64,000 bases of DNA from Aphidius gifuensis (lineage: Eukaryota; Arthropoda; Insecta; Hymenoptera; Braconidae). Positions 15,100 to 27,545 of this stretch are shown here, in pieces. The stretch's first letter is position 1; each line of letters starts with the position of its first letter. The notes beneath the pieces were generated by a model. It searched no databases. It was given only the letters and a program-made list of their open reading frames with translations, and had not been told where the DNA came from. The DNA lies in contig NC_057792.1 in NCBI RefSeq assembly GCF_014905175.1, positions 1,984,001 to 2,048,000 of the forward strand. The letters are read 5' to 3'. The position numbers were made by a program, and so were the translations under genes.

Positions 15100-15275
15100 A
15101 TTTGGGTTATTTGGAGCAAGTTAAATTTGGATCCACCCTTTTATTCTGGTGTTCCAGTTTATCGACCAATGAAAAAAATATGCCAAAGGGGTTGCTATGC
15201 TTTCTTGGCGTCTTTAAATCTGGGGCAGAAACTGGAGGGTTGCTAAAGGCCAGCCCCTTTCTCTCAGTAAATTTC
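15100..15275. other. G+C-richer island, probable non-coding element
   Basis: A 175-bp patch of balanced composition ending in TTTCTCTCAG and a 22-base T-tract (15276-15297). It contains GACCAATGA (CCAAT-like) and is open in one plus frame. There is no donor/acceptor pair on either strand that makes a coherent exon. Best read as a regulatory or conserved non-coding island. Confidence 0.3.
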
Positions 15276-15299
15276 TTTTTTTTTTTTTTTTTTTTTTGA

Positions 15300-16490
15300 T
15301 ATTTATTTTTTTCTCCTTTCCTCTCTTTGAATTATTAAAACCGTTGAAAATACATTATATCTGCCAACCAGAAATTCAAGATAAAAAAAAAAAAAACTAT
15401 TTAAACAATTTTTAATACCTATATATATTTATCTTTTTGAAATATTTTATTTTATCATTTTGGCTTTTAATGACTTGCAAGTTTCAAGATATTTGTCGTG
15501 TATTTTTAAATGAGTATAATATTGGAATTTTAGTTTTTACTGTTTTCCCCTCTCGAAGCTCATGTACAAAGGTATATTAAAATAAAACTGATAAGAGATA
15601 CTTCCTAGGAAGAAAAATAAAATTAAAAAAAAATAGGACAATGAAAGAGGTAATATACTGTTTATCACTTTTTGAATACCCAGGCAACTTGATGTGTTCA
15701 CACACAGTACAATATCATGTAAAAATAATATTCTCTTTTAATAAACGTCGTATGAAATAGAAAATAATAATGAAAAAAAAAATATATATATGAGAAATGA
15801 CCCTCGAGTAATTAAATATTTAAATATTAAATAGATATATGCTACCTTCTTCTATGGCATATTTAATTAACAATTTAAAATTGATTATTATTATTATTTC
15901 TTGGCTATTATATTATAATAATATAGTTTAGTAATTTTCAACGATAAATTTGAAAACAAGTCATCTAATTTTCATTTGTCTATTGTCAATAAAATAAACT
16001 CCCCTCAATATAATCTTCAAACATGGAAAATTTATTCAAGTCTAGTCTTTCCTCAATAATAATTTTATTATTTTTCTTGTTGATATATTTTTTTTATTAT
16101 TTTACTTTTAAAATTTAGATCGTTTGTCGTTTACTTTATTTCTCAGTTGTCGTCACAGTTATTGCGATAAGCAATGAGGACCTTCAAAGTTCCTGTCTTG
16201 TTTATCTTTTCTTTATTTTTTTTTTTTTTTATTTCAAAGCAACAATAATTACACGTGGATAGAAAATTAAGTGCTCTCCAACTGGCACGTGTAATATATT
16301 TCAATATTAATTTTTTCATATAATCAACAAGAAAATTGTCCCTCGAAAATAATTGTCTATAGCTATCAATATACCTGATAAGTCAAATTAATTATTCTGC
16401 TATTTTTCTTTGAAATAAAAGACTAGTAAAAACATTTAGCAAAAAAAAAAAAAAAAAAAATGACATAAAAATTTTAATGATATATATTTA
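15300..16490. other. A+T-rich non-coding stretch
   Basis: Nothing supportable as a gene. Two CACGTG E-boxes lie 29 bp apart (16252-16257, 16286-16291), a closely spaced pair. Long A-tract at about 16440-16460. Confidence 0.55.
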
Positions 16491-16499
16491 ATAAATTTA

Positions 16500-17060
16500 T
16501 TGGTAGAGTGATAAATTGTTACGCAAGAAAGGCAGGACCAGTGAGCTGTGATTCTGTAAAAGAGAAGGGATCGTTGATTGATGATTGGTTGAAGCTGAGA
16601 AACCAATGAGAGAGCAATTTAAAACTTGCGCAGCCTCCCGATCAACCCACGATCTCATGATTTTATTCTCAAAATAATTCCATCCTAAAACTACTTGTAA
16701 AATTGTAATTTTTTTTTTTTTTTCAAACTCTAAAAGACTCAATAAAAATATATCCAAACGGTCAAGATAAAAAAATATCTACAAGTCCAATAGCCCAGAT
16801 AATAATAAAGCTGAAAAAAAAAAAAATCCTGGGGTAATTTTTTGCGAATGATGGTAGGAGAAGAACCCTCAGTTGGGTAGGAATAAAAAAAAGCGAACAA
16901 ACAAGTAGTGGGAATGATGGTAGGGCCCATGTATGTAGTTGAATTGAAGCAAGAGTGGGAGAAGGTCCCTCAGATCAAGAGGTCATATACCTGCCCGTAC
17001 CCCGAAGGATCACCTGCGCACGCGCCTCAAGTCCAACGGGTGCTTTGATGTGTGAAAGGC
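16500..17060. promoter_or_regulatory. Promoter-like island: CCAAT pair and NRF1/Ewg core
   Basis: The island holds two CCAAT boxes, one on each strand (around CCAATGAGAGAG and GATTGGTTGAAG, 16570-16615). At 17016-17025 it has GCGCACGCGC, the core of the NRF1/erect-wing site. Such G+C-only decamers are rare at this base composition. Known NRF1 and NF-Y sites concentrate in promoters, so an unrecognised transcription start here is plausible. No reading frame is convincing: the 86-codon minus frame (16497-16757) contains a poly-lysine stretch from the A/T tract. Confidence 0.3.
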
Positions 17061-19850
17061 CCCACATAAAATATCATAAGTGAGTGAAAAACCTGATTCA
17101 CTTTTTATATATATACATGGACACTAAAACCCAGTGGCACGTTGTCTACACATACATAACATTTATTATATGTTATTTTTATGGGTACAAGATATAATAT
17201 ATCAGTCAACAATATAAATAATCATAATAATAAAACAAGGCCCAGGTATAGAAAGGATAAAAGTTGGGTTAGAATGGATGAACCGTCCAAGACCAAGGGT
17301 CGAATGCAGGTACATGAACCCTTTTCATGAAAAATCATTTAAATGCCCTTATTTAAAATACGGTTTATGCGGGCTCGTGGATGAATATGCAAAATACATG
17401 TATACATTTAGATATGTGGACAGTGTCCTTACTAGATGGACTCTACAAAAAAAATTAAAAAAAAAAAAAGACAAATACAGAAGCTACTTGAATCTTTCCA
17501 AAAGGTTTAAGATTTCTCTGAAAAAAAAAAAACCGTTAGACATTGATTGTCAAAAGGTGTTTACTTTTCTATTGTGTCATCTTGACACTGGGCAATTAAT
17601 TATACTCAAATTATCAAAACAAAAAAACAGTGATACAGTTTTTTTATCATGATGATATAATAGGTTGACTTTTTATTGAGGATAATTCGGTTAATCCTGT
17701 AAATTTTTTATTTTATTTACCAAAGAATGATAGAGCTTGTAGATTGTTTGATTATGAAGCTGATATAGTTTCTCATGGATTTTTATGAGGATCTGTTGAA
17801 TGATTTTTCTTAACCCTTTTAGTTGGGACAACTGGACCCACCACAGTGCTCCAATGTCCAGATGAGACAAGCAAAGTTTAATAGAAAAAAAAAAAAAAAG
17901 ATAAATACCACATTGTCCAACCATCCGGGAAGAACCAAATGCAGGTAGTCAAAAAAAAAAGACTGCTCTGATTTAAAAAATAAAATATAGATCCTCCACG
18001 CACTGTCCATTGAAAAATTGTATTTTCCCAGGGACTTTGTACTACCTGAGGATAATTTTTTGATCTACATTTGAGGGTAGTTTTATCCTTGCGTATATCC
18101 TTGGATGGTCATCATTGACCATTTTATACCCCCCCGTGAAATGGTTATATTTTTTTAAAAATATATTACCTGGACAATGTCCGTATGAATGATTAAAAAG
18201 TATACTCTTCTTGGGTCTATTTAAATAAGACCAAAACCGTTATATTGCACAGGTTACCTTTATTCTAAAAACATCCATATGATGACCATTTTGTATGTAT
18301 GAATTTTGTCTGACCATGGGAATATTATTGGGATGATTTTACCTGTGTTTGAATTAAAATACCTTTAATAATTTCACACGAATCTTCATCACATCAACAT
18401 CTATTCTTTGTAATTTCACTTGTGATAAAACGTCATCATATAGATCAAATAATAATTTACCTTATACTTCTATGTTTTGATGATGATTTTTTTACCAACA
18501 CCTGGAAGACGTGTTGATTTGAGAAGCTTGAATCTTAACGGTCACTTTTGATGGTTTTTTTTTTTTGTTTATTTTTATAAATAAATATTTTGTTTTTTAA
18601 GTAGAGCAACGGACAACTACCCTACCACTACCAAGATAACATATTTTCACGAATAACACAATCAAAGTCGGTTAGAAAAAAATATTAGGCCCAGCCTATT
18701 TTAGCTCAACATTCTGCAAGGCGGTTCTAAATAATTTTGCTCTGATTTTTTAATTTTTTTCAATATTCAAACTGGTCTAAAAATTTAACGTACTTGACCG
18801 TTAAATATATATATCACGACACAAATAATAAAATTAAACAAAAAAAAAAAAAAACGGTTATAGGTTTTATATTTAAAATCCAGTTGAACAGCATTTGATT
18901 TCAACTGAAATTTCATGGAAATTAATTGTTTATTTTATCAAACTTTTAATTGTTATTAATGCCAAATGAAATAGAAAATAATAAAACAAAAACAATGTCA
19001 AATGAGAAAATAATTGTTTGTATATTGTATTGTGAAAGTCATTGTCTTTGTGTTGAGTTTTAAGAACGACCTGGAGGTCAGAACTTGATCTCATTGTTGA
19101 GAAGTTTATTTCGTCACATTTTTCAACGTATTTTTAATGAAATAATAATAATAAAAAAAATATATATTTGTGTTTATAAATGTCGTGATTTAATATTTAT
19201 CAGTTTGATGAACTTTTAATCAATATGTTCATTGTTCAAATAATAATAATAACAATACGTGAAAAAAAAAAAAAAACAAATATATATATTTATTCTAAAT
19301 GATATTCGCAAGAGTGACAATTGTTTCTCATTGAGACTCTAAATAATGACGCTTAAAGCCAACTGATACATTTATATTACCATAAATTACCAGACAAAAT
19401 GAGTGTCCGGTCGCATAGAATATTCAAATCTCAATAAATAAAAGAAAAAAAATATAAATATATTTCCAGTAAATTTAGTTAATCTAATTTCGGTCCAAAA
19501 TAAAATTAAAAAAAAAAAAACAATAATCTTTAATGAATAAATACGAAATATATAATATTGAAAAAAAAAAAAAATGTATAATACTCCGATTTTATTAAGT
19601 TATTTATTGAGCCCAAAGTTTTGATAATAATCTACCGACAAGTAAAATTATGCGAATATTAATGACCATTTTTAAAAAAAACCCAGAAGAATAAAAGATT
19701 TGAATCTACGTCAATAAAATTAATTCTCAGGAAATAAAATTATTATAAATTTAAGAAAAGAATTTTTTTTTGTTTTTTAAAAAAATTTTTTTTTCCTTTC
19801 TTCAAGATAGAGCTTAATTAGAATATATATTTCTTTTTTTTTTTTTGATG
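17061..19850. other. A+T-rich non-coding stretch
   Basis: No supportable gene. The plus frame at 17278-17652 (124 codons) runs through poly(A) as poly-lysine and lacks splice or codon signals, so it is not annotated. The sequence is otherwise A/T-rich with poly(A) runs near 17880-17900, 18840 and 19260. Confidence 0.5.
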
Positions 19851-19855
19851 TGCAG

Positions 19856-19908
19856 TTGAGGTTGAACCACGAGGCCAGCCTCATGTGACCTGCAAGATCA
19901 ATGAATGA
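19856..19908 (+). other. Candidate 3'-terminal exon (short)
   Basis: Preceded by a strong polypyrimidine tract and GTGCAG acceptor (AG at 19854-19855). In the phase that takes two bases first, the frame reads 16 codons (EVEPRGQPHVTCKINE) to TGA at 19906-19908. Composition is distinctly coding-like compared with its surroundings. No upstream exon is identified and there is no canonical AATAAA immediately after it. It could be a terminal exon, an untranslated exon or a conserved element. Confidence 0.22.
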
Positions 19909-20655
19909 TCAAGCAACAAATATCCATATTCAAATAACAGTTTTTAATTATCATCATCATTGTTGTTATTTTTTTTTTAAAACTGCGCATTGAAATAATG
20001 AAAGAGCGACATTTGACATCAATAAGATAATTTATTTTAATTATTCAATTTTTTTTTTTTTATCCTTTTTAACAATCAATATAAATCATCATCTAATTTC
20101 TAAATATAAATAATAATTCACTGGTCGTTTTATCATCTAGTGAAATTTTTTATATATATTTTTTTAATATCACGTTGATGTTATTTTATACGATTTGGGT
20201 TAAAGGTGATTTTTGCAAACAATTACCACGTGGGAAAGGCCAATAAATATCCCTCATTAATAGTACCACAAAATCAATATAAAATAAATTTTTTAAATTG
20301 AAAAAAATCTCAATTATAAATAAAAAAAATCATGAAATTGATAATTGCGTTTTTTAAATATTATTTTTCACATAATCTTCTAAAATTCTAAAAATTAAAT
20401 AAATAAATAAATAATAACAATAGTGAAAATTCTTCAATGATAAAAATTGCTATCATTTTTTATTTTTTTTATTTCAACGATTTGCAAATAAAAATGTTTA
20501 CAAAAATAAGTATAAAAAAAAAAAAAATAATTATGTTTGTTGGAATTGGTCATATGTATTTGCCTCTTTTTTATTTTTACGACTATTTTTTGTTATAATA
20601 TTTAATGTATATTTTTTTTTATTTAATAATTTTAACAACCTGGTTATTGTTGCAG

Positions 20656-20791
20656 CAGCCAGCAGGTGTTTAAAGCAGCGTGGGAGACAGTAGCGCGTTC
20701 CAACGAACGTTGTGTTGATATCCCCACCCACATTCACCTATTCACCCTTGAGGGGGGTGGTTTTAGAGGGTCATCATATTGCTGCATATAA
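20656..20791 (+). other. Candidate 3'-terminal coding exon
   Basis: A good acceptor (TTATTGTTGCAG, AG at 20654-20655) opens onto a 44-codon frame ending at TAA (20789-20791). In phase 1 the reading begins SQQVFKAAWETVARSNERC, contains one Trp and mixed charged residues, and continues to a glycine-rich end. It lacks the Phe/Lys/Asn bias of the surrounding random frames. On the opposite strand an ATG frame also spans the block (20531-20737), so strand is not certain. No family is recognised and no upstream exon was found. Confidence 0.28.
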
Positions 20792-20917
20792 CACAAGTAT
20801 GTACATTTTCATTGTTCATGTATACATGATTCATTATAATATGTGTTGGTTGGTATGTCGCGCCTAGACGAATCGCAGTGTCGACATATATATATTTTTA
20901 TATTTTTTTTTCTTTCA

Positions 20918-20990
20918 AACTACGTCGTTTTACACGACAAAACGGTCTGAAAAATTACGTCGTCATGACGACGACATGAGCGAAACATTC
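20918..20990. promoter_or_regulatory. Nested palindromes around CGTCGTCATGACGACG
   Basis: A perfect 16-bp palindrome CGTCGTCATGACGACG occupies 20958-20973. Just upstream an inverted pair CGTTTT...AAAACG brackets ACACGAC, and ACGTCGT recurs. The cluster is CpG-rich in a CpG-poor setting. It could be a homodimeric bZIP-type binding site, or part of a promoter for a plus-strand transcript starting at the adjacent ATG (about 20977), for which there is no support. Confidence 0.35.
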
Positions 20991-21414
20991 ATAAAACCAC
21001 GTCAGATAATTTTTTTTTTTTTTTATTTCCAACTCGGTTTTTTTTTTTTTCCTTTTCCCTCGCATTGTTATCTTTTTTTTTTTTTTTTCTTTTATTCTAA
21101 ATCGTCATTTATTCATTTTGATCCATTTATAAAATTAATTTTACCATTCAGAGACTAAATCAATGCTAATAAATTATTCATTAACAATATCTATATTTTA
21201 TAATTAAACTAAAAAAAGACTAAAGAGTCTTAATTCTTTTTCTAAACATTATATAAGAATATATTTTATAATTATAGTTTTTCTTTTTTTATAAAATATC
21301 GATTTGTCGAGCTGTTTTTCTTTTATTTTCGTCTATTTATTTAATTTTTTATTTTTTTACACAGTGTATATTGTAGTTTTTTTGTTTTTGGGGTAAATTT
21401 GTTTGTCAAACTGG

Positions 21415-21500
21415 AGTAAATGAAGCGTCGGCCCCAGGTTGTCTTGGTAACGTGGCTTTGCCCCAGCCGCGGTTACCATCGCGACATTAAAACACAACAA
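21415..21500. promoter_or_regulatory. RFX X-box island
   Basis: GTTGTC-TT-GGTAAC at 21438-21451 fits the RFX X-box pattern (RYYVYY-N(1-3)-RRHRAC). A second, one-base-off copy, GTTACC-AT-CGCGAC, follows at 21472-21485. The rest of the island is G+C-rich (GGCCCCAG, CCCCAGCCGCGG). RFX factors drive ciliary and sensory-neuron genes in insects. No adjacent gene is recognised here. Confidence 0.4.
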
Positions 21501-24170
21501 CGAAAATTCAATTTGACTATATATTCTTGTTTATTTTCCATTTGACCGTTTGCAAACCCACCCCCCATAAACAACTAACAATTCCCTTAAAATTAATTTC
21601 ACATGCTTCCAAGGGAAATACTTTTTTTTTTTACATCACAATTATTTTTAAATCTCATTTATATTTTTTTCTAAGCATTGTTTATACCCTATAATAATAA
21701 TAATATACAAATGTCATTTTTAAATTTAATATTCAACTCCAAAATCGTGTCAGTAATATCATCAATATTATTATTTCTCAACCCTCTTGTCTTTTAATCA
21801 TAATTTTCTCTATAAATTTGTATTTTTTTCTTTGTCATTTCCTGGCTGCATTTTGCTCGTCACTTTGATCAAATTAATTTGTCACTTAAAAAATATTTTC
21901 TTAATTTCCTCTCAACATGTTACAATCTCATTTGGCTTATATTTTTTTGTTACGGTTTGATAAATATGAGGAAAAAAAAAATATTATAAAGAAGATTCCT
22001 CGTTGTCTTCAACGGGCGTGGACAAGAAAAAAATAAAAAATAAAATAGAGATATAGAAATGAGGGACGACCAGAGACACACACAGGTTACGTGATAGCGA
22101 TTGTTATGTAAATATAGTTGAGTTAGTTAATGCAAAAGAAAAAAAAAAAAACTGTGTGTCCTCGTAGCGATGACTGTCAATTTCATTTCATCTCAATGTA
22201 AATCCCACGATCTGAGTACAAGTATGTGGTGTTTAAGAAACGCCTTGTCTCTCATACACACATACTTATTACATTCAAATAAATATTTTTTTTCTATTTA
22301 TTTATATTTTTTATTATATTTGTTACAAGTTTTATTTATATTCTTTTTTTTTTCTGCTTTATCTTCTTGAATAATAAAACACTGCAAAATGATACATTCA
22401 ATTTTATATTTCAGCATATTAAAAAGTGATATTTTTTTTTTATTTTTTATTATTTTTATACTTACAAGGTTTGCGTATATATGTATGTATATATTGTTGA
22501 AATGCGAGCACGTATACTCCTGTTATTTAACTTTCACTTACGCGACTTACGGTGCGCCTTTTTCTTTAACCGTCCGCGGAACTAATTACTACCGGATGCA
22601 CGCTAAAGATCGCTCTTTGTCTGCATCCATTCGAATTTTCCTTGAGGTACATACAAATGTATTTCAACAAGTGATTAGCAATAATAATAAATAAATGAAA
22701 AATACAAAAAAAAAATACAAATTAAATTGTTACAATAAATCATTAAAATTTATAATTTTCATTCAATATATATTCTAAATAAAAAAACAATGTTGAATAA
22801 TTTGATTGAGATTATTTTTCTTACAAATTATTATTGTTTTAATTTATACCATTTGGAGAATATTATTATTTATTTTATTTTTTTTTCATTTGTTGGGAGG
22901 GAGAGAGGATGTCTACCGTGACAATCGTGACTTGATGAGCAGAATAAGAGCTCATGTTTATATCGCCAATGTTAGCTCGTTTGACGACTTTTCGTGTGTC
23001 ACGATGAAAGAAAAATTCACATATATATGCATAGAACAAAAAAATAAAATAATAATAATTTAGACTGTTTGGTGATAACGATAAGAGTCTATGATAGTTT
23101 CTTCCTCTGAATTTTCAGTCATATAATTTACTGACGCTATTTCATGCATCTTTTTTTCTTTTATTTATATTTTCTCTATCTTTTTTTTTTTTTTTGTTAA
23201 ACTCCACCTACTTTGTTCACCATTCCTCCAATGCCCACTGTGTGATTACATAATTTATCCAACACCGTTGGCCTTTCTCATATATATTTAGTATCTCTCA
23301 ATTCTTTACGTGGTAAAAAAAATAAAACATATATATAAGAATGAAAAATATTTTTCCCAAGAAAATGAAATATAATCGCACGAACTACTACTCAATTCAA
23401 TGTGCATAATATCACCTTCATTCGCGTATGGATTAATTTTTTATTGCCCCCTGAGATTGAAAAATCATTTGATGAGAATAATGGCAGTATTATTATTTAA
23501 AAAAAAAACGGTAATAAAAAACATTAGAGATATAAAAGAGAAAATTTCATCAAGTCAAGAAGGCGGTGTTTATATTTTTATCTTTTTTATTGTAGCAATG
23601 TGTCATTCTTAGAAAAGAGCCAATCAGAGAGAAGAAATAAATCTCAGCTCTCAAGCCCCACATTGATTCCCGTATAGAAAATAATAATAATATATAAAAA
23701 TAGAAATAAAAATATGTGGGAGGTACCACTGAGTTCCAAAAAGTCAAAACGATAACAGCAAATAGTTCAAAGTTCCTAAATCTCAGTCTTCAAAAGTATC
23801 ATAAATCTTAATTTTCCCACAATTTTGTATTTTTATATATATACCTGACCATATAATATATTACCTTTCGTGTATAATAAATTTCATCGATTCGTTGTTT
23901 AAAAAAAAAAAGTATTTCCCACAATTATACGCCCAAAATGCCAAATAAGAAAAAATTAATCATCATTTGTGTTGTATGCCCATAGAGATATCCATATGAA
24001 AAATAGAAAATGAAATCTTTTGATACTATTAACAAAAGAATTAAAGATAAAAAGGATTGAGAGAACAAGGTAGTAGTAGTTTAGAAATAGAAATAAAATT
24101 AATAAATATTTATGCGTGAATATATGTGTGTTATTTTTAAAAAAATAAAACAAAAGTTCTCATCATCTGA
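21501..24170. other. A+T-rich non-coding stretch with two islands
   Basis: No supportable gene. Islands lie at about 22000-22100 and 22500-22660; the latter has TTACGCGACTTACGG and CCGTCCGCGG and ends at a CTTGAG|GTACAT donor-like site. A CCAAT motif (AGCCAATCAGAG) lies near 23620. The remaining frames are A/T-tract readings. Confidence 0.5.
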
Positions 24171-24179
24171 AAGAGAGAG

Positions 24180-24420
24180 ATCGTTGACCGTTACAGTATT
24201 AGGTAGATAGCGATTAAAAAAGTATTCTTATTTTGTAGAACCCCAAAGAAAGGTAACGTAACATAACGTAAATGTGGGTGCGGTTGGCGCGTGCGCCTCC
24301 AAACACCAGGGTAGGGCAGGGCGACAGCTGTTTTAGTCCTCAGGCAACATTGCACCTGCCCCGGTGGATATTTTGCCTGGTTTTTGGCCTCGACCGTCTG
24401 TCTGATCATTTTTGCCTTCA
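24180..24420. promoter_or_regulatory. Promoter-like island with NRF1/Ewg core
   Basis: G+C-rich island containing GCGCGTGCGC at 24287-24296, the reverse complement of the same NRF1/erect-wing decamer seen at 17016-17025. Upstream are TAACGTAACATAACGTAA repeats; downstream are CAGCTG and CACCTG E-boxes. Both strands have frames open across it, none bounded by splice sites. A promoter or enhancer is the best reading. Confidence 0.32.
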
Positions 24421-25890
24421 CCGTCTTTTCTATATATATACATACACTCTTCTCTTCTCTAAATAACAATAAAAAATAATGAAAAAACAACCAGACTAAA
24501 GCATACATGCTGCACTTACAACGTCATGCTTTGGTGATTTTGCAAAAACTTTTAAAGCAGAAAAACCAGCAAAAATTACCTGATACATGTTTAAATGACA
24601 ACAGGCATACTTTTGCCATGTTACTCGTTAATTTAAATCGACAAATTAAGCTTCAAATCAATTGGCAAATGCATAATCAAAACTTTAAATTGCCAAGTTA
24701 AGCATTGATTGTGTTTATAACCTCTATTGCGCGACACTAGCGCCATTCAATCAAACACCTGATTTGATTATCTAATTTTTTTTTTTATTCTATTTTGATC
24801 TCTCTTGTACGATTTCAATTTTATTATATATTTTTTCTTCTTCTTTTGCTAGCTACTTTTCAAGTATAAAAAAAAAATAATAATAAAAGCTTAGAGAGGT
24901 AAAAGTTTATGCGATTTCAACACGCATATCCGAAGGTGTGGACAGAAAGAAAAAAAAAATAAATATAATAAAAATAAAGAATGACGAAAAAGTGCTAACG
25001 GGATTTAAAGGCCAATTCGTGTACCTCAATTTAATTTCCACTCTTTGGTCAATAGCCAGACATGGTCATGTTTTTTATTTCTTTTTATTTAATTCTGAGA
25101 GAGAGTTGCGAGAGATACAGGATGCACGTGACTATTTTGCAAATAACGTTTATCTAACACAATTTTATTTAACAATCAAACACATTGTTCAGCACTTGAT
25201 ATAATATAGTGACGATGATTTTGCCCCTAAACAAGTCAAACATTAATAGACATTAGATTAATGGGATTTTCTTTTTTTTTTTTTTAATTTTTTACATCGT
25301 CATCTCTCAATTACCGGATAGAAAAAAAAAAAAAAAAGGGGGATGATAGTTTATATGGGATTTGATGGAAAAGGCAATTCAAGAAGTGAGGGATGTTGAA
25401 AAAAATAAAAAATAAAAGGTCATGAAGAAATGAAAGAGAGATGTGGTTAAATGCCCAACGCCCACGCTTTATATTTAGTATCCGATGACAGATGTTTCTG
25501 TGGCATTAGATAATTAATCCCTTGGCTATGAAAAGAGGCTGCTAAAAAGGTGGGGTTCTTTCCATATACATATATTTTTATATCTTCAATTTTTAATATA
25601 TATATTTTTTAATATTGCGCAGAGGGTGTAGAACACACATTGACCCTTCTATATAAAATTTTATCAGCAAATATAAATCAAATAAAAAAATATCTCTCAC
25701 CTCATCATCTTTTATGGATATAAAAAAATAACATTCCAATATTATTTTATTTTTCTACCCTATATTATTTTTTTATATTTGTAAATGATGATAAGAAATA
25801 TGATGATGATGATGGTCTAGTTTTATATCATGAAAATTTTACTTGCAATATGTTTTTTTTATTTTTCATAACTGTTTTTTGTTCTCAACG
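24421..25890. other. A+T-rich non-coding stretch
   Basis: No supportable gene. A short G+C-richer word (TTGCGCGACACTAGCGCCA) lies near 24727-24745, a CACGTG E-box at 25125-25130, and a small island at about 25440-25560. Confidence 0.5.
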
Positions 25891-25899
25891 TTGGCGATC

Positions 25900-26290
25900 G
25901 TTTGTACCACAGACACCCTGACATTATCTGCTTTTTAAATATATATTTTATTATCATTATTATTATATGTGTACCTGGTGGCACGCGCCGTATACGAACC
26001 ATCGACAGCTGCGCCCATCTCGCGCGCGCACCGCTTTTTTTCGGACTTTGGCGCCGACGCCCCAGTACATTCTCAAAAGTCTTAATATATATCAATGTGT
26101 ATATGTATGAATTTTAAAAGTTACTCAGCAAAAGACCAAAAGACATTGAAAATAAAAATGAGAAAAAATAAGATGTATAAAAAGATAGGGAATACAAAAA
26201 ATGAAAAAATCGAAACACCTTGCCGCACAAACGCGTGCCATGATGCCTCGGGTCATTCAAGATGTGTGTTGCTATGTGTTGGTTTATAGA
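25900..26290. other. CpG-rich islands, no resolved gene
   Basis: Two patches (25970-26080 and 26205-26290) are unusually rich in CpG and GCGC (TCGCGCGCGCACCGC, TTTGGCGCCGACGCC). Frames are open on both strands for about 70 codons, but they run into low-complexity Tyr/Ile at their ends. There is no acceptor/donor pair. Possible promoter, CpG-island-like or conserved element. Confidence 0.3.
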
Positions 26291-27540
26291 TCATTTTCAA
26301 ACTTTGGTCATTGATCCCGTCTACAAATTTAAACCCAAATATATAATAATAATAATATTCAAAATGATTATTTTAGTCTTCTCGTTCACTTGACTAATAT
26401 ACATAGATCAAATCTTGATTTTAATTTTTCGATATTGTTTTGCTTTTGGCCATAAAAGGTTTACTATTAGTCATTAAAAATAATACGCATTTATTTATTT
26501 TTTTTAAATAATCTTAATGCGTTTGAAAATTGTCTTATCAAAGTCTAGGTATATATTTAAACTTTCTTTTGTTAAAAATGGATAAATAAAAAAATAAAAA
26601 AAACTACTTGTGTTGTTAAAATTCAAAGAAATAATTAAATACTGATAAAGATTTTTAAAAATTATTAAAATAAAAATAGATACTGCGGGAAAAACCTACA
26701 GATAAGATAGAAGAAAAAAAAATAAATAAAATTATTTCTTTTTAAATTTTCAAGACAAGATAAATATATATTATGATGTTATAAAATTTTTGGAGACTCC
26801 TTGAATTATATTTGACCATGAAAATGTCCTTGGATCTCTATGGTCATGTTGGATATAAAAAAAATATATATCTCATTCTTAGCAACAGTCAAAATATTTT
26901 ATTTTTTATTATTTTCGAAACTGATCTGTAAAAGCAGGTGCAGGATATGTCTTGAAAGACGAAATAACGTCTGCGAGGGCGACCGGTATTCAGAATGCGA
27001 GCACCTTATTCTTTAATGCCTTATTTCTCTCCACCTTTATAGACTCTCGTTGCTTTTTTGATCTTTCATGTAACATCTTGCGAGTGTGGAATACCTGTTT
27101 CCACGGGTGCGTGTGTACACACATTTTTTTTTTTCTTTTTTTTTTTTCCTTGGCACGAGCTATTCTTCTTGTATTAAAACTGGCACCTGCTACTGACCGA
27201 TTTAATTCCCTATAAATATATATACTGCTCTCATCAAGTATATTTACAAATAAATTATTTTTAAACATAAAATAAATACCGAAAAAAGAAAATATTATCA
27301 ACGACATAAACAATAGAAAAAACTATGATAAGAAAATAAAAGAATAAAATTTAAATGACTAGTGATGTAGGTTGAGTCTTCGCAGACTAAATTGGATATT
27401 CAAAGAAAAAATAATCAACTAGAAATGAGTCAGATTTTAGAAAATATATTATCAATTTTTAAAGAATATACATATTTATTATTTTTCGCTTTTCATTGAA
27501 AATTTATTGTTTTATATTTATTTAAAAAAAGAAAGTATGA
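26291..27540. other. A+T-rich non-coding stretch
   Basis: No supportable gene. An island at about 26930-27110 (around GCGAGGGCGACCGG) is open on both strands and has no clean splice sites. Confidence 0.5.
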
Positions 27541-27545
27541 TAATG

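Noticed and set aside
17278..17652. 124-codon plus frame
   Set aside because: Contains poly-Lys stretches from A-tracts, with no splice sites or recognisable domain.
24727..24745. CTCF-like word CACTAGCGCCA
   Set aside because: Only part of the CTCF core is present; too weak to annotate.
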